A stretch of DNA of 17,156 bases from Bacillota bacterium. GTDB lineage: Bacteria > Bacillota > Clostridia > Clostridiales > Clostridiaceae. The DNA lies in NCBI GenBank assembly GCA_021779235.1, contig JAJYBA010000017.1:1-17156 (forward strand). The letters are read 5' to 3'. This document shows, piece after piece, positions 1 through 6,401 of this stretch; within the stretch, counting starts at the first letter, position 1; every line of letters begins with the position of its first letter. The notes under the pieces were generated by a model. That model worked only from the letters and a program-made list of their open reading frames with translations. It did no database searches and was not told the DNA's origin. A program made the translations under genes and the position numbers.

Positions 1-1
1 A

Positions 2-673
2 AGATATGCAGAGCGAAACAGATGGAAAGTTGAAGTAATGAGTGCTAATGAAACTGATATTGGTGGGTTCAAAGAAGTAGTATTTATGATAAAAGGAGAC
101 TCAACATATAGTAAGTTTAAATATGAAAGTGGAGTGCATAGAGTTCAAAGAGTTCCAGACACAGAGTCAAGTGGAAGAATTCATACTTCTACTGCTACTG
201 TAGCGGTTCTGCCAGAAGTTGATGATGTAGATATTGAAGTTAGTGCTAATGATTTAAGAATAGATGTGTTTAGAGCATCGGGTAATGGAGGACAGTGTGT
301 TAATACAACAGATTCAGCAGTAAGAATGACACATATTCCTACAGGACTTGTAGTTTCTTGCCAGGATGAGAAATCTCAGTTAAAGAATAAAGAAAAAGCT
401 CTGAAGATATTAAAAGCTAGGTTGTTTGAAAAAGCTGAGGCTGAAAGATCAGCAGGAATAGCTGAAGATAGAAAGAGTCAAGTAGGTACGGGTGATAGAA
501 GTGAAAGAATAAGAACTTACAACTATCCTCAAGGAAGGGTAACAGATCATAGAATAGGCTTAACCTTGTATAGGTTAGAATCTTTCCTTGATGGAGATAT
601 AGATGAAATGATAAATACCTTAATAACTACTGACCAAGCAGAAAAGATGCAGGCAATGGGTAATAATAATTAA
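2..673 (+). CDS. prfA: Peptide chain release factor 1 (RF1), 3' part
   Basis: RF1 ends translation at UAA and UAG codons by triggering hydrolysis of peptidyl-tRNA on the ribosome. The frame is open from base 2, so the gene begins left of the window; about 223 of the usual 355-360 residues are present. The hydrolysis motif GGQ is visible in the context GNGGQCVNTTDSAVR, followed by the class-I release factor stretch SCQDEKSQLKNKEKA and the C-terminal YNYPQGRVTDHR segment. The stop-codon recognition tripeptide lies in the same domain region as the visible part, but I could not pick out a clear PxT, so RF1 rather than RF2 rests on overall similarity and on the neighbourhood (prfA is near sua5, rpiB, upp and atp in Firmicutes). 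An internal ATG at 38 is not the start, because the upstream residues RYAERNRWKVEV also match the family. Confidence 0.95.
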   Translation, partial: RYAERNRWKVEVMSANETDIGGFKEVVFMIKGDSTYSKFKYESGVHRVQRVPDTESSGRIHTSTATVAVLPEVDDVDIEVSANDLRIDVFRASGNGGQCVNTTDSAVRMTHIPTGLVVSCQDEKSQLKNKEKALKILKARLFEKAEAERSAGIAEDRKSQVGTGDRSERIRTYNYPQGRVTDHRIGLTLYRLESFLDGDIDEMINTLITTDQAEKMQAMGNNN

Positions 674-718
674 AATTAGATTATCAAAATATTATTATTA
701 TAAGTGGAAGGTGAAACT

Positions 719-1312
719 ATGAATATAAATAAAGCCATTAGAAAGCAAAAGAAAACTTATAAACGGTTTATGCTATCAATGTGCTTTATTTTTGTTTTAT
801 TACCAATTATATTAATAGTATCAAAGGCCATAAGTATATTCTTTGTAATATATTTAGTTTGCATAGAACTGTTAATCGCTTTTGTTGTACTTCTTAGATT
901 TAATGAGGAATACATTGATTTCAAATGGGAAGGGTATAAAATCAGTATATGGTGTGGAATAGCGAAGACTAAGTTTATTATTATATGCGAAAAAGTTGCT
1001 TTAATTCATACGGGTGGATATGGTAGGAATTTAGAGCTTATCATAATAACAAAATCTAGATTCAGAAATAAAAGGATTCACCCCATAGACATAAATTTTT
1101 TAAAAAAATATCCCTATGTAGCTCAAATGTATAACAAAATTAAAATTCAAAATCCAGAAGAAGCTTATTTCTATTTTGTAATTAAGAATGGTGGATTTAG
1201 GAAATATGTTTTATTGGATGACATATACAAATCTTGCGTTCAAGCGGTGTTTTCTGATGATGCTATAGAGAAAATTAAAGAATATAGAGAATACAGCATA
1301 AACCCTCACTAA
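719..1312 (+). CDS. Hypothetical membrane protein with two N-terminal helices
   Basis: I do not recognise this 197-residue protein. It has a lysine/arginine-rich N-terminus (residues 5-16), two adjacent hydrophobic helices (about 18-36 and 37-60), and a soluble C-terminal part of about 135 residues rich in beta-type segments and basic residues. This shape resembles small membrane proteins carrying a PH-like domain that faces the cytosol, but that is only a resemblance. The ATG at 719 is preferred because GGAAGGTG (706-713) sits 5 bases before it; an in-frame GTG at 704 has no ribosome binding site. It starts 45 bases after prfA and may be co-transcribed with it. Nothing in the context reveals a role. 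Confidence 0.8.
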   Translation: MNINKAIRKQKKTYKRFMLSMCFIFVLLPIILIVSKAISIFFVIYLVCIELLIAFVVLLRFNEEYIDFKWEGYKISIWCGIAKTKFIIICEKVALIHTGGYGRNLELIIITKSRFRNKRIHPIDINFLKKYPYVAQMYNKIKIQNPEEAYFYFVIKNGGFRKYVLLDDIYKSCVQAVFSDDAIEKIKEYREYSINPH

Positions 1313-1340
1313 TATAAATAAAATTAGTATATAGAGAAAT

Positions 1341-1370
1341 AAGTATAATGCGTAAACGCTTCTATACTTT
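1341..1370 (+). terminator. Possible terminator hairpin after the membrane protein gene
   Basis: AAGTATA (1341-1347) pairs with TATACTT (1363-1369), with an inner GCG/CGC pair around a TAAA loop. The downstream run (TATTCTCG) is only weakly T-rich, so this may be a plain mRNA hairpin rather than a true terminator. Confidence 0.35.
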
Positions 1371-1377
1371 ATTCTCG

Positions 1378-1412
1378 TATGGAATTATAACGTACATGAT
1401 TATAATTCTATA
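1378..1412 (+). promoter_or_regulatory. 13-bp inverted repeat upstream of the ZIP transporter
   Basis: TATGGAATTATAA (1378-1390) pairs with TTATAATTCTATA (1400-1412) through 13 positions including one G-U, around a 9-base loop. It ends 3 bases before the ribosome binding region of the ZIP gene (GTGGGGG, 1416-1422). It has no T-tract, so it is not a terminator. It could be an operator for a metal-dependent repressor or an RNA hairpin controlling translation; which one cannot be told from sequence. Confidence 0.45.
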
Positions 1413-1429
1413 GAAGTGGGGGTATAAAT

Positions 1430-2158
1430 TTGAAAAGTAGTATTGGTCTAATAGTCATATTTTCTGGGGTAATAGCTTTGATTGGTACCATGGCTGGAGC
1501 ATTTTTAGGTGTTGCCATGAAGAGACCTTCCCGAAAATTCTTAGGAAATATTATAGGATTTGCATCGGGGCTTATGCTTTCCATTGTAGTTTTTGAACTT
1601 ATTCCTGAAGCTACAGAAAAAACAGGTTTTTTAGGAGCTTTGTTGTTTTTAATTCTAGGAATTATTATTGTTGTAATAATAGATAGAATCAGCAACTTAA
1701 GTAGCAATGCAAATTCTCAATATACGAAGGTGGCTTTTATGGTTGCTATAGGTATAATGCTTCATAATTTTCCGGAAGGTCTTATAATGGGGTTTGGATT
1801 TGTTAATGGGGAAAGTTTAGGACTCAAAATGAGTGTGATAATCGCAATACATGATATACCAGAAGGGTTGGCAGTAGCAGCCCCACTTATGCTTTCAGGG
1901 ACGAAAAGTGGGAGGATATTGTTTTATGCCTTTTTAACGGCTTTGCCTACTGCAATTGGTGCTTGGATAGGAATTTATATTGGGAGCATTTCTATAAATA
2001 TACTAGGTAGTGCGTTAGCCTTTGCTTCTGGAGTTATGTTGTATGTGATTTACGGAGAAATGATTCCACAGTCTAAAAAGCTTTGGTCGGGTACAACAAG
2101 CACATTAGGAATACTTTTCGGGATAATAGTGGGTTTAATAATGACTAACGTGCTTTAG
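1430..2158 (+). CDS. ZIP-family divalent metal transporter
   Basis: This 242-residue membrane protein belongs to the ZIP (ZupT/GufA-like) family, which imports zinc and other divalent metals into the cytosol. About eight hydrophobic helices are visible. The metal-pathway signatures are present and intact: HNFPEG at residues 112-117 (helix 4) and HDIPEG at 141-146 (helix 5), with a supporting E-L-I-P-E at 56-60 in helix 2. The start is TTG at 1430, chosen because GGGGG (1418-1422) lies 7 bases before it and the residues that follow fit the first helix. The metal selectivity cannot be read from these motifs. It stands alone, preceded by a palindrome that may regulate it. Confidence 0.9.
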   Translation: MKSSIGLIVIFSGVIALIGTMAGAFLGVAMKRPSRKFLGNIIGFASGLMLSIVVFELIPEATEKTGFLGALLFLILGIIIVVIIDRISNLSSNANSQYTKVAFMVAIGIMLHNFPEGLIMGFGFVNGESLGLKMSVIIAIHDIPEGLAVAAPLMLSGTKSGRILFYAFLTALPTAIGAWIGIYIGSISINILGSALAFASGVMLYVIYGEMIPQSKKLWSGTTSTLGILFGIIVGLIMTNVL

Positions 2159-2239
2159 ATACCCTAAAAATAACTAGTTAATATACTGGATATCTTTAAA
2201 AGGTGCACTAATGAACTATTTTAATTAAGAGGTGTAATG

Positions 2240-3286
2240 ATGGATACAAAGGTTGCAATTTTAGATGAAAATAATATTGAACAAAATATAATTAATGAGG
2301 CAGGGATGGTTATAAGTGAAGGTGGATTAGTTGCTTTTCCTACGGAAACAGTTTATGGACTTGGAGCGAATGCCTTAGATGAGATAGCTGTAGAAAAGAT
2401 TTTTAAGGCTAAGGGGAGACCACAGGATAATCCCCTTATTGTGCATGTAGCTGATTTTAATATAGAGCCTTTTGTTAAAGAAATACCACATATAGCTACG
2501 GAAATTATGAATAAGTACTGGCCTGGGCCAATAACTTTAATTTTTAATAAGTCTGATTTGATTCCTGAGACTACAAGTGCCGGACTTGATACTGTAGGTA
2601 TACGGATGCCATCTAACCTCATAGCTAGGAAACTTATTGAGGCTGCTGGAACACCTATTGCAGCTCCGTCAGCTAATATATCCGGTAGGCCTAGTCCTAC
2701 CGATGTAGAAAGTTGTATTGAAGATTTAAGTGGAAAGATAGAGTATATTTTAGGTGGAGATAAAAGCCAGGTTGGTCTTGAGTCAACAATAGTTGATTGT
2801 ACTTGTATTCCTTTATGCATACTAAGACCAGGAGCTATAACTATTGAGATGCTAAGAGAAATAGATGAGAATATATATATTGATAAAAATGTAATGGTTA
2901 AACCCAATAACGATTTTAAGCCTAAAGCACCTGGAATGAAGTATAGACATTATGCACCAAAATCTCCAGTAAAAATTATATGTGGAGATTTAGAAAAAAC
3001 TGTTGCAAAAATCAATGAAATAGTGCAGAATAATATGGGCAACAAAAAAATAGGAATTATAGCAACGGATGAAACTAAAGATAAATATGCTTTTGGCACG
3101 ATTGTTTCTTTAGGCAGTAGAAAGCAGCTAGATAATGTTGGCAGAAATCTTTTTGAAGTTTTAAGGAGTTTTGATGCTATAGATGTAGATTTAATATTAT
3201 CAGAAGCATTCGAAGAAAAAGGTGTAGGGGTTGCTATAATGAATAGGCTTAAGAAATCGGCAGGTTTTGATATAATTGAAGTATAG
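2240..3286 (+). CDS. tsaC: L-threonylcarbamoyladenylate synthase (Sua5/YwlC type)
   Basis: This enzyme makes threonylcarbamoyl-AMP from threonine, bicarbonate and ATP, the first step of the t6A modification at position 37 of ANN-decoding tRNAs. The protein is about 348 residues, the two-domain Sua5 length rather than the roughly 190 residues of single-domain TsaC. The YrdC domain (about 10-205) shows FPTETVYGLG (34-43), the KAKGRPQDNPL substrate loop (57-67), SANISGRPSPT (145-155) and LRPGA. The interdomain linker KAPGMKYRHYAP (230-241) leads into the Sua5 domain. Two in-frame ATGs exist (2237 and 2240); AAGAGG lies 7 bases before the second and 4 before the first, so 2240 fits better. Sua5 beside prfA, rpiB and upp is a common Firmicutes arrangement. 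Confidence 0.95.
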   Translation: MDTKVAILDENNIEQNIINEAGMVISEGGLVAFPTETVYGLGANALDEIAVEKIFKAKGRPQDNPLIVHVADFNIEPFVKEIPHIATEIMNKYWPGPITLIFNKSDLIPETTSAGLDTVGIRMPSNLIARKLIEAAGTPIAAPSANISGRPSPTDVESCIEDLSGKIEYILGGDKSQVGLESTIVDCTCIPLCILRPGAITIEMLREIDENIYIDKNVMVKPNNDFKPKAPGMKYRHYAPKSPVKIICGDLEKTVAKINEIVQNNMGNKKIGIIATDETKDKYAFGTIVSLGSRKQLDNVGRNLFEVLRSFDAIDVDLILSEAFEEKGVGVAIMNRLKKSAGFDIIEV

Positions 3287-3289
3287 GTA

Positions 3290-3312
3290 GATAACAATTT
3301 ATAATTGATATC
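3290..3312. promoter_or_regulatory. Near-perfect 10-bp inverted repeat (site A)
   Basis: GATAACAATT (3290-3299) and AATTGATATC (3303-3312) form arms around a TAT centre with one mismatched position. It lies between the sua5 stop codon and the ribosome binding site at 3315-3321. A closely related repeat occurs at 5491-5513 in front of the rubrerythrin gene, which suggests a shared DNA-binding protein, although either could be chance in AT-rich sequence. Confidence 0.4.
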
Positions 3313-3327
3313 ACAAGGAGGATGACT

Positions 3328-3507
3328 ATGGATATATTGTATGTATGTACAGAAAATATGCGAAGACGCGATATGTTAGAAGCTATTTTAAATAATATAG
3401 ACCCATATGTTAAATATATTTCAGTTTATTCAAAAAAATTTAATCAATTAAAGAATAATGTATTCTTATTATTGGATAAGATAAGGAAGATAATAGTATT
3501 TAAATAG
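3328..3507 (+). pseudogene. Remnant of low-molecular-weight protein phosphatase (YwlE position)
   Basis: A 59-residue reading frame begins MDILYVCTENMRRRDMLEAI. This matches the N-terminus of low-molecular-weight protein-tyrosine/arginine phosphatases, whose P-loop is normally of the form CTGNTCRS-PMAEA. The catalytic Cys (residue 7) and the CX5R arginine (residue 13) survive, but the loop glycine is Glu, the second Cys and the Ser are Arg, and the roughly 90 C-terminal residues with the general-acid Asp are absent. The start has an ideal AAGGAGG (3315-3321) 6 bases before ATG 3328. In Bacillus the gene ywlE lies between sua5 (ywlC) and rpiB, the same position. I infer a decayed gene that still has its translation signals; a small protein with a new role cannot be excluded. 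Confidence 0.6.
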
Positions 3508-3537
3508 CTTATTTAAATACCGATATCTTCTTTTTTT
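3483..3537 (+). terminator. Intrinsic terminator overlapping the phosphatase remnant
   Basis: GTATTTAAATA (3496-3506) pairs perfectly with TATTTAAATAC (3510-3520) around a 3-base loop. Below a 3x3 internal loop the stem continues with GAAGATA (3486-3492) against TATCTTC (3524-3530), followed by seven Ts (3531-3537). The stop codon of the remnant lies at the loop. It likely closes the transcript from the sua5 side, leaving rpiB to use its own or read-through transcription. Confidence 0.7.
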
Positions 3538-3586
3538 GTAACGTAATATCTTGTGATAAGAAAATATATCTTGGAGGTGTTTTACA

Positions 3587-4036
3587 ATGAAAATAGCATT
3601 AGGTAGTGACCATGGTGGGTTAAGCTTAAAAAAAGAGATAATTAAACATCTGGAGAGCAAAAATATTGAGGTAATGGATTTTGGTACTCATACTGAGAAT
3701 TCCTGTGATTATCCAGATTATGCATTAAAAGTTGCTGAAGAAGTAGTAGCTCAAAATTTTGAACTAGGTATATTAATATGTGGTACAGGAATAGGTATAA
3801 GCATTTCTGCAAATAAGGTACCTGGAATAAGGGCTGCATTATGTCATGATACGTTTAGCGCTCATTCAACAAGAGAGCATAATAATGCTAACATACTAAC
3901 TCTTGGCGAAAGAGTCGTTGGTAGAGGTTTAGCACTAGATATAGTAGATGCTTTTATTAATGCTAAATTTGAAGGCGACAGACATCAAAAAAGAATTGAT
4001 AAAATTACTGAAATTGAGAAAAAATATTCTAAATAA
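3587..4036 (+). CDS. rpiB: Ribose-5-phosphate isomerase B
   Basis: RpiB interconverts ribose 5-phosphate and ribulose 5-phosphate in the non-oxidative pentose phosphate pathway in the cytosol. The 149-residue length is typical of the RpiB/LacAB family. Visible family residues include GSDHGG (6-11) at the phosphate-binding N-terminus, the active-site Cys65 in the ICGTGIGISI segment, and REHNNANILTLGERV (96-110) with the conserved His. GGAGGTG (3573-3579) lies 7 bases before the ATG. It starts 50 bases beyond the terminator hairpin and is followed by upp, the gene that supplies UMP from PRPP, so ribose phosphate and nucleotide salvage are adjacent. Confidence 0.96.
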   Translation: MKIALGSDHGGLSLKKEIIKHLESKNIEVMDFGTHTENSCDYPDYALKVAEEVVAQNFELGILICGTGIGISISANKVPGIRAALCHDTFSAHSTREHNNANILTLGERVVGRGLALDIVDAFINAKFEGDRHQKRIDKITEIEKKYSK

Positions 4037-4047
4037 ATAATAAAAAG

Positions 4048-4107
4048 ATAAACATTTAAAAACAAAAATAAAAATTATAAACATTTAAAAACAAAAATAA
4101 AAATTAT
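4048..4107 (+). repeat. 29-bp tandem duplication upstream of upp
   Basis: Two identical 29-base AT-rich units, 4048-4076 and 4077-4105, are followed by two further matching bases. They fill the gap between the rpiB stop and the upp ribosome binding site (AGGGGG, 4109-4114). The junction creates a TATAAA hexamer at 4076-4081 that is absent at the left edge of the first unit. No mismatch separates the copies, so the duplication is recent or maintained. Confidence 0.95.
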
Positions 4108-4122
4108 TAGGGGGAAATAAAT

Positions 4123-4752
4123 ATGAGTAAAGTAACGTAAATCGCACATCCACTTATATTACACAAATTGGCATTCATAAGAGATAAAAACACAGGTTCA
4201 AAGGATTTTAGAGAGTTAGTTGAAGAGGTTGCTATGTTAATGGCGTATGAGGTTACACGTGATATACAATTAGAAGAGGTAGAGATTGAAACTCCTATTT
4301 GTGTAACTAAATGTAAAGTTTTAGCTGGAAAGAAAATGGCTATAGTTCCAATACTCAGAGCAGGTCTAGGAATGGTTGATGGTATGTTAAAGCTTATACC
4401 AGCAGCTAAGGTTGGACACATAGGGATGTATAGAAATGAGGAAACATTGCAACCAGTTGAGTACTTCTGTAAATTGCCTCAAGACATTAATGAAAGAGAT
4501 GTAATTGTTACAGATCCAATGCTTGCTACAGGAGGTTCTGCAATAGATGCAATTTCAGCACTTAAGAAAAGAGGAGCAAAAAATATAAGACTTATGTGTC
4601 TTATAGCTGCGCCAGAAGGAGTTAAGGCTGTTATGAATGCTCACTCAGATGTAGATATATATGTAGCTTCAATTGATGAAAGATTAAATGAAAAAGGATA
4701 TATTGTACCGGGTCTTGGAGATGCAGGAGACAGATTGTTCGGAACTAAATAG
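4123..4752 (+). pseudogene. upp: Uracil phosphoribosyltransferase with in-frame stop at codon 6
   Basis: Upp makes UMP and pyrophosphate from uracil and PRPP in pyrimidine salvage. The frame from ATG 4123 would give the usual 209 residues, and everything after codon 6 is well conserved: the PRPP-binding DPMLATGGSA (from residue 131) and the uracil-binding YIVPGLGDAGDRLFGTK at the C-terminus. The ATG has AGGGGG 8 bases upstream, so it is the proper start, but codons 1-6 read M-S-K-V-T-stop (TAA, 4138-4140) where related proteins carry Gln (CAA): a single C-to-T change. A gene finder may place the start at TTG 4168 (194 residues), but no ribosome binding site precedes it and about 15 N-terminal residues would be lost. 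TAA is the ordinary stop of neighbouring genes, so recoding is unlikely. The choices are a recent knock-out, weak reinitiation, or a sequencing error. Confidence 0.85.
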
Positions 4753-4760
4753 TTAATTAT

Positions 4761-4804
4761 AAATTTACACCTTAAAAACTTATTTTTAGGTGTAAATTTT
4801 TTTA
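4761..4804 (+). terminator. Intrinsic terminator after upp
   Basis: AAATTTACACCT (4761-4772) pairs with AGGTGTAAATTT (4787-4798); further A/T pairing inside the loop extends the stem, and a T run follows to 4803. It starts 8 bases after the upp stop codon. Confidence 0.85.
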
Positions 4805-4854
4805 GTAATACATATTTTTATTATTAATTATTATGATTTATTTTTTAAAATTTA

Positions 4855-4892
4855 AAAAGCAACTTACAGAAAATTTTCTGTAAGTTGCTTTT
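4855..4892. terminator. Perfect 38-bp palindrome, bidirectional terminator
   Basis: AAAAGCAACTTACAGAAAA (4855-4873) is followed directly by its exact reverse complement (4874-4892). The stem is flanked by As on the left and Ts on the right, so it can terminate transcripts in both directions. Its likely main client is the minus-strand rubrerythrin gene that ends at 4913; it also backs up the upp terminator. Confidence 0.85.
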
Positions 4893-4912
4893 GCCTTTTA
4901 CTTGGTTCAATC

Positions 4913-5458
4913 TTATTGGAAATATCTATTAAGTAATCCCTTAAATGCAGCACCGTGACGGGCTTCATCTTTACACATTTCATGCACTGTATCATGGATT
5001 GCATCATAGTTAAGTTTTTTAGCTAAAGTAGCTAAATCCTTTTTACCTTGGCAAGCTCCATGTTCAGCATCAACTCTCATTTCAAGGTTTTTCTTAGTGT
5101 CTGCTGTTACTACTTCTCCAAGTAATTCAGCAAATTTTGCAGCGTGATCAGCTTCTTCAAAAGCTATTCTCTTATAAGCTTCTGCTACTTCAGGGAAGCC
5201 CTCTCTATCAGCTTGACGACTCATTGCTAAGTACATACCAACTTCAGTACACTCTCCTACAAAGTTAGCTCTTAATCCTTCTAGAATTTCTGCTTCAACG
5301 TCTTTAGCAACTCCAATTTTATGTTCATCTGCCCAAGACATATCATTTTCATTTTTTTCTACAAACTTATCACTTTTTGCTCCACAAACTGGACATACAT
5401 CAGGTATAGAATCTCCTTCGTGAATATATCCACATACTGTACAAACAAACTTTTTCAT
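4913..5458 (-). CDS. Reverse rubrerythrin (rubredoxin domain at N-terminus)
   Basis: A 181-residue di-iron protein of the reverse rubrerythrin type known from clostridia, which reduces H2O2 (and, in studied relatives, O2) with electrons from NADH-dependent redox partners. Rubredoxin ligands come first: Cys6, Cys9, Cys22 and Cys25 (CTVCGY and CPVCGA). The ferritin-like domain (about 50-181) supplies the di-iron carboxylates: Glu69 in GECTEVGMY, EEADH (101-105), Glu126 in the LEMRVDAEH segment, and DEARH (164-168). In ordinary rubrerythrin the rubredoxin domain is at the C-terminus. The start MKKFVC is chosen because AAGGGGGAAA lies just upstream; an in-frame upstream extension to 5497 runs through this ribosome binding site and does not match the family. 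An inverted repeat at 5491-5513 lies 33-55 bases before the start codon and may control it. Confidence 0.94.
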   Translation of the reverse strand: MKKFVCTVCGYIHEGDSIPDVCPVCGAKSDKFVEKNENDMSWADEHKIGVAKDVEAEILEGLRANFVGECTEVGMYLAMSRQADREGFPEVAEAYKRIAFEEADHAAKFAELLGEVVTADTKKNLEMRVDAEHGACQGKKDLATLAKKLNYDAIHDTVHEMCKDEARHGAAFKGLLNRYFQ

Positions 5459-5490
5459 ATTAATTTCCCCCTTGTATTTTTCTAGGGTAG

Positions 5491-5513
5491 ATAACAATCA
5501 TAAATTGTTATAC
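5491..5513. promoter_or_regulatory. Inverted repeat upstream of reverse rubrerythrin (site B)
   Basis: GATAACAATC (5491-5500) and AATTGTTATA (5504-5513) surround an ATA centre; the inner 8 bases of each arm pair perfectly, and GGGTA / TACCC extends the symmetry outward with a 2-base bulge. On the minus strand it occupies the leader or core promoter of the rubrerythrin gene and overlaps a possible -10 (TATAAC). It shares arms and spacing with the repeat at 3290-3312. A peroxide- or redox-responsive repressor is a reasonable guess; it does not match the Rex consensus orientation. Confidence 0.5.
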
Positions 5514-5680
5514 CCTCATATTATTTTTTTTAAAAATGGCTTATATTAAGTAATATAATTTATTGAACAAGTAGGAAATTTAACTTCCCTACAAAAACAA
5601 TTATATACTAACGGAGAATTATTATCAAGTAAAATTTAATATTTTTTAGAAAAAAATTTCGAGTATATTCGACAATTTAA

Positions 5681-6376
5681 TCAAATTAGCATCCCCTCAA
5701 TTGCCTCTAAATCTTTTATTTGGACTAAATTTTTATTGAAATCTATTAATCCATCGTCCTTCATATTAATAAGCTCTCTTGAAAGAGAAGGTCTTTGTAC
5801 ACCTAGATGTTCAGCAAGGTTTTTTCTAGACAAAGGCAGTGTAAGCTCTAAAGTTTTTTGAATTTCATATTGGGAAAGTAAATAATTAGATATTTTTTGT
5901 CTTAAGGTTTCAAAAGAGAGTTCTTTAATTTTTCTATTTAATAAAAGAATTTTACTTGATAAGAGTTGCATGAAATTATTCAATACTTTAGGATAGGTAC
6001 TACACATAGCTATAATATCTTTTTTTGAAATATAAAGTATAATTGAGCCTTTAGAAGATACTATAGTAGCTGGGTATATATTTGTCTCTGAAAAAGCAAT
6101 TGCTTCTCCAAAGGTTTTTCCTTTATTTAGTTTTGCTAATGTAACAACTTTTCCACTAGCATAATGTTTTTGTACTTCTAGTTCACCTTCAATTACAATT
6201 CCCAGCGAGTCGCAGGTGTCACCTTCTAATGCAACTATACAAGTGCGACATTCAGCACAATTTTTACAGTTGTCAGAAATAGAATATTTTATATTTGTGA
6301 TTAGATTTTGTAATTCTTCAATAGTTAAGTCTTTAAATAAAATACAATGCTTTAAATAATCTACTAGTTTATCCAT
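5681..6376 (-). CDS. Crp/Fnr-family regulator, HcpR-like, with Cys cluster
   Basis: A 231-residue transcription factor: an effector-binding beta-barrel domain (about 10-130), a dimerisation helix (about 130-160) and a winged helix-turn-helix (about 175-225) with the recognition helix in VQRPSLSRELI. The start at 6376 is preferred because GAGGGTG lies 6 bases before it; an extension to 6397 would place the ribosome binding site inside the gene. Unusually, the first strands of the barrel carry Cys37, Cys40, Cys43 and Cys46 (CKNCAECRTC) plus Cys55, a spacing able to hold a 4Fe-4S cluster. The gene is divergent from an iron-sulfur protein gene, and a perfect GTAAC-N4-GTTAC palindrome lies between them. 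From memory, that sequence is the one reported for clostridial HcpR, the regulator of hybrid-cluster protein (hcp) and its ferredoxin-like partner under nitrosative stress. The HcpR identity is therefore an inference from family, context and operator. Confidence 0.85.
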   Translation of the reverse strand: MDKLVDYLKHCILFKDLTIEELQNLITNIKYSISDNCKNCAECRTCIVALEGDTCDSLGIVIEGELEVQKHYASGKVVTLAKLNKGKTFGEAIAFSETNIYPATIVSSKGSIILYISKKDIIAMCSTYPKVLNNFMQLLSSKILLLNRKIKELSFETLRQKISNYLLSQYEIQKTLELTLPLSRKNLAEHLGVQRPSLSRELINMKDDGLIDFNKNLVQIKDLEAIEGMLI

Positions 6377-6401
6377 AAAATCACCCTCAAATTTCAAATT
6401 G

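Noticed and set aside
2353..2907. Long minus-strand frame inside sua5, and similar opposite-strand frames in other genes
   Set aside because: They lie wholly within clearly conserved genes, have no ribosome sites and no recognisable motifs.
4168..4752. TTG-started 194-residue Upp as an ordinary gene
   Set aside because: No ribosome binding site before TTG 4168, and conserved upstream codons (I-A-H-P-L-I-L-H) continue in frame to a well-placed ATG at 4123, so the true start is upstream of the stop codon.
3642..4752. Alternative genetic code (TAA read as Gln) to rescue upp
   Set aside because: Neighbouring genes end at TAA with correct family lengths and RF1 is present, so TAA is a normal stop.
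5459..5497. N-terminal extension of reverse rubrerythrin
   Set aside because: It would run through the AAGGGGGAAA ribosome site, and the family begins at MKKFVC.
5491..5513. Rex-type redox operator
   Set aside because: The Rex consensus has TTGTTAA on the left and TTAACAA on the right; here the arms are in the reverse order.
5620..5680. Terminator after the Crp/Fnr gene (minus strand)
   Set aside because: Only a 4-bp TCGA stem with a T-run nearby; too weak to claim.
6377..6397. Seven-residue extension of the Crp/Fnr regulator
   Set aside because: The extension is the ribosome binding region itself (GAGGGTG), which points to the ATG at 6376.
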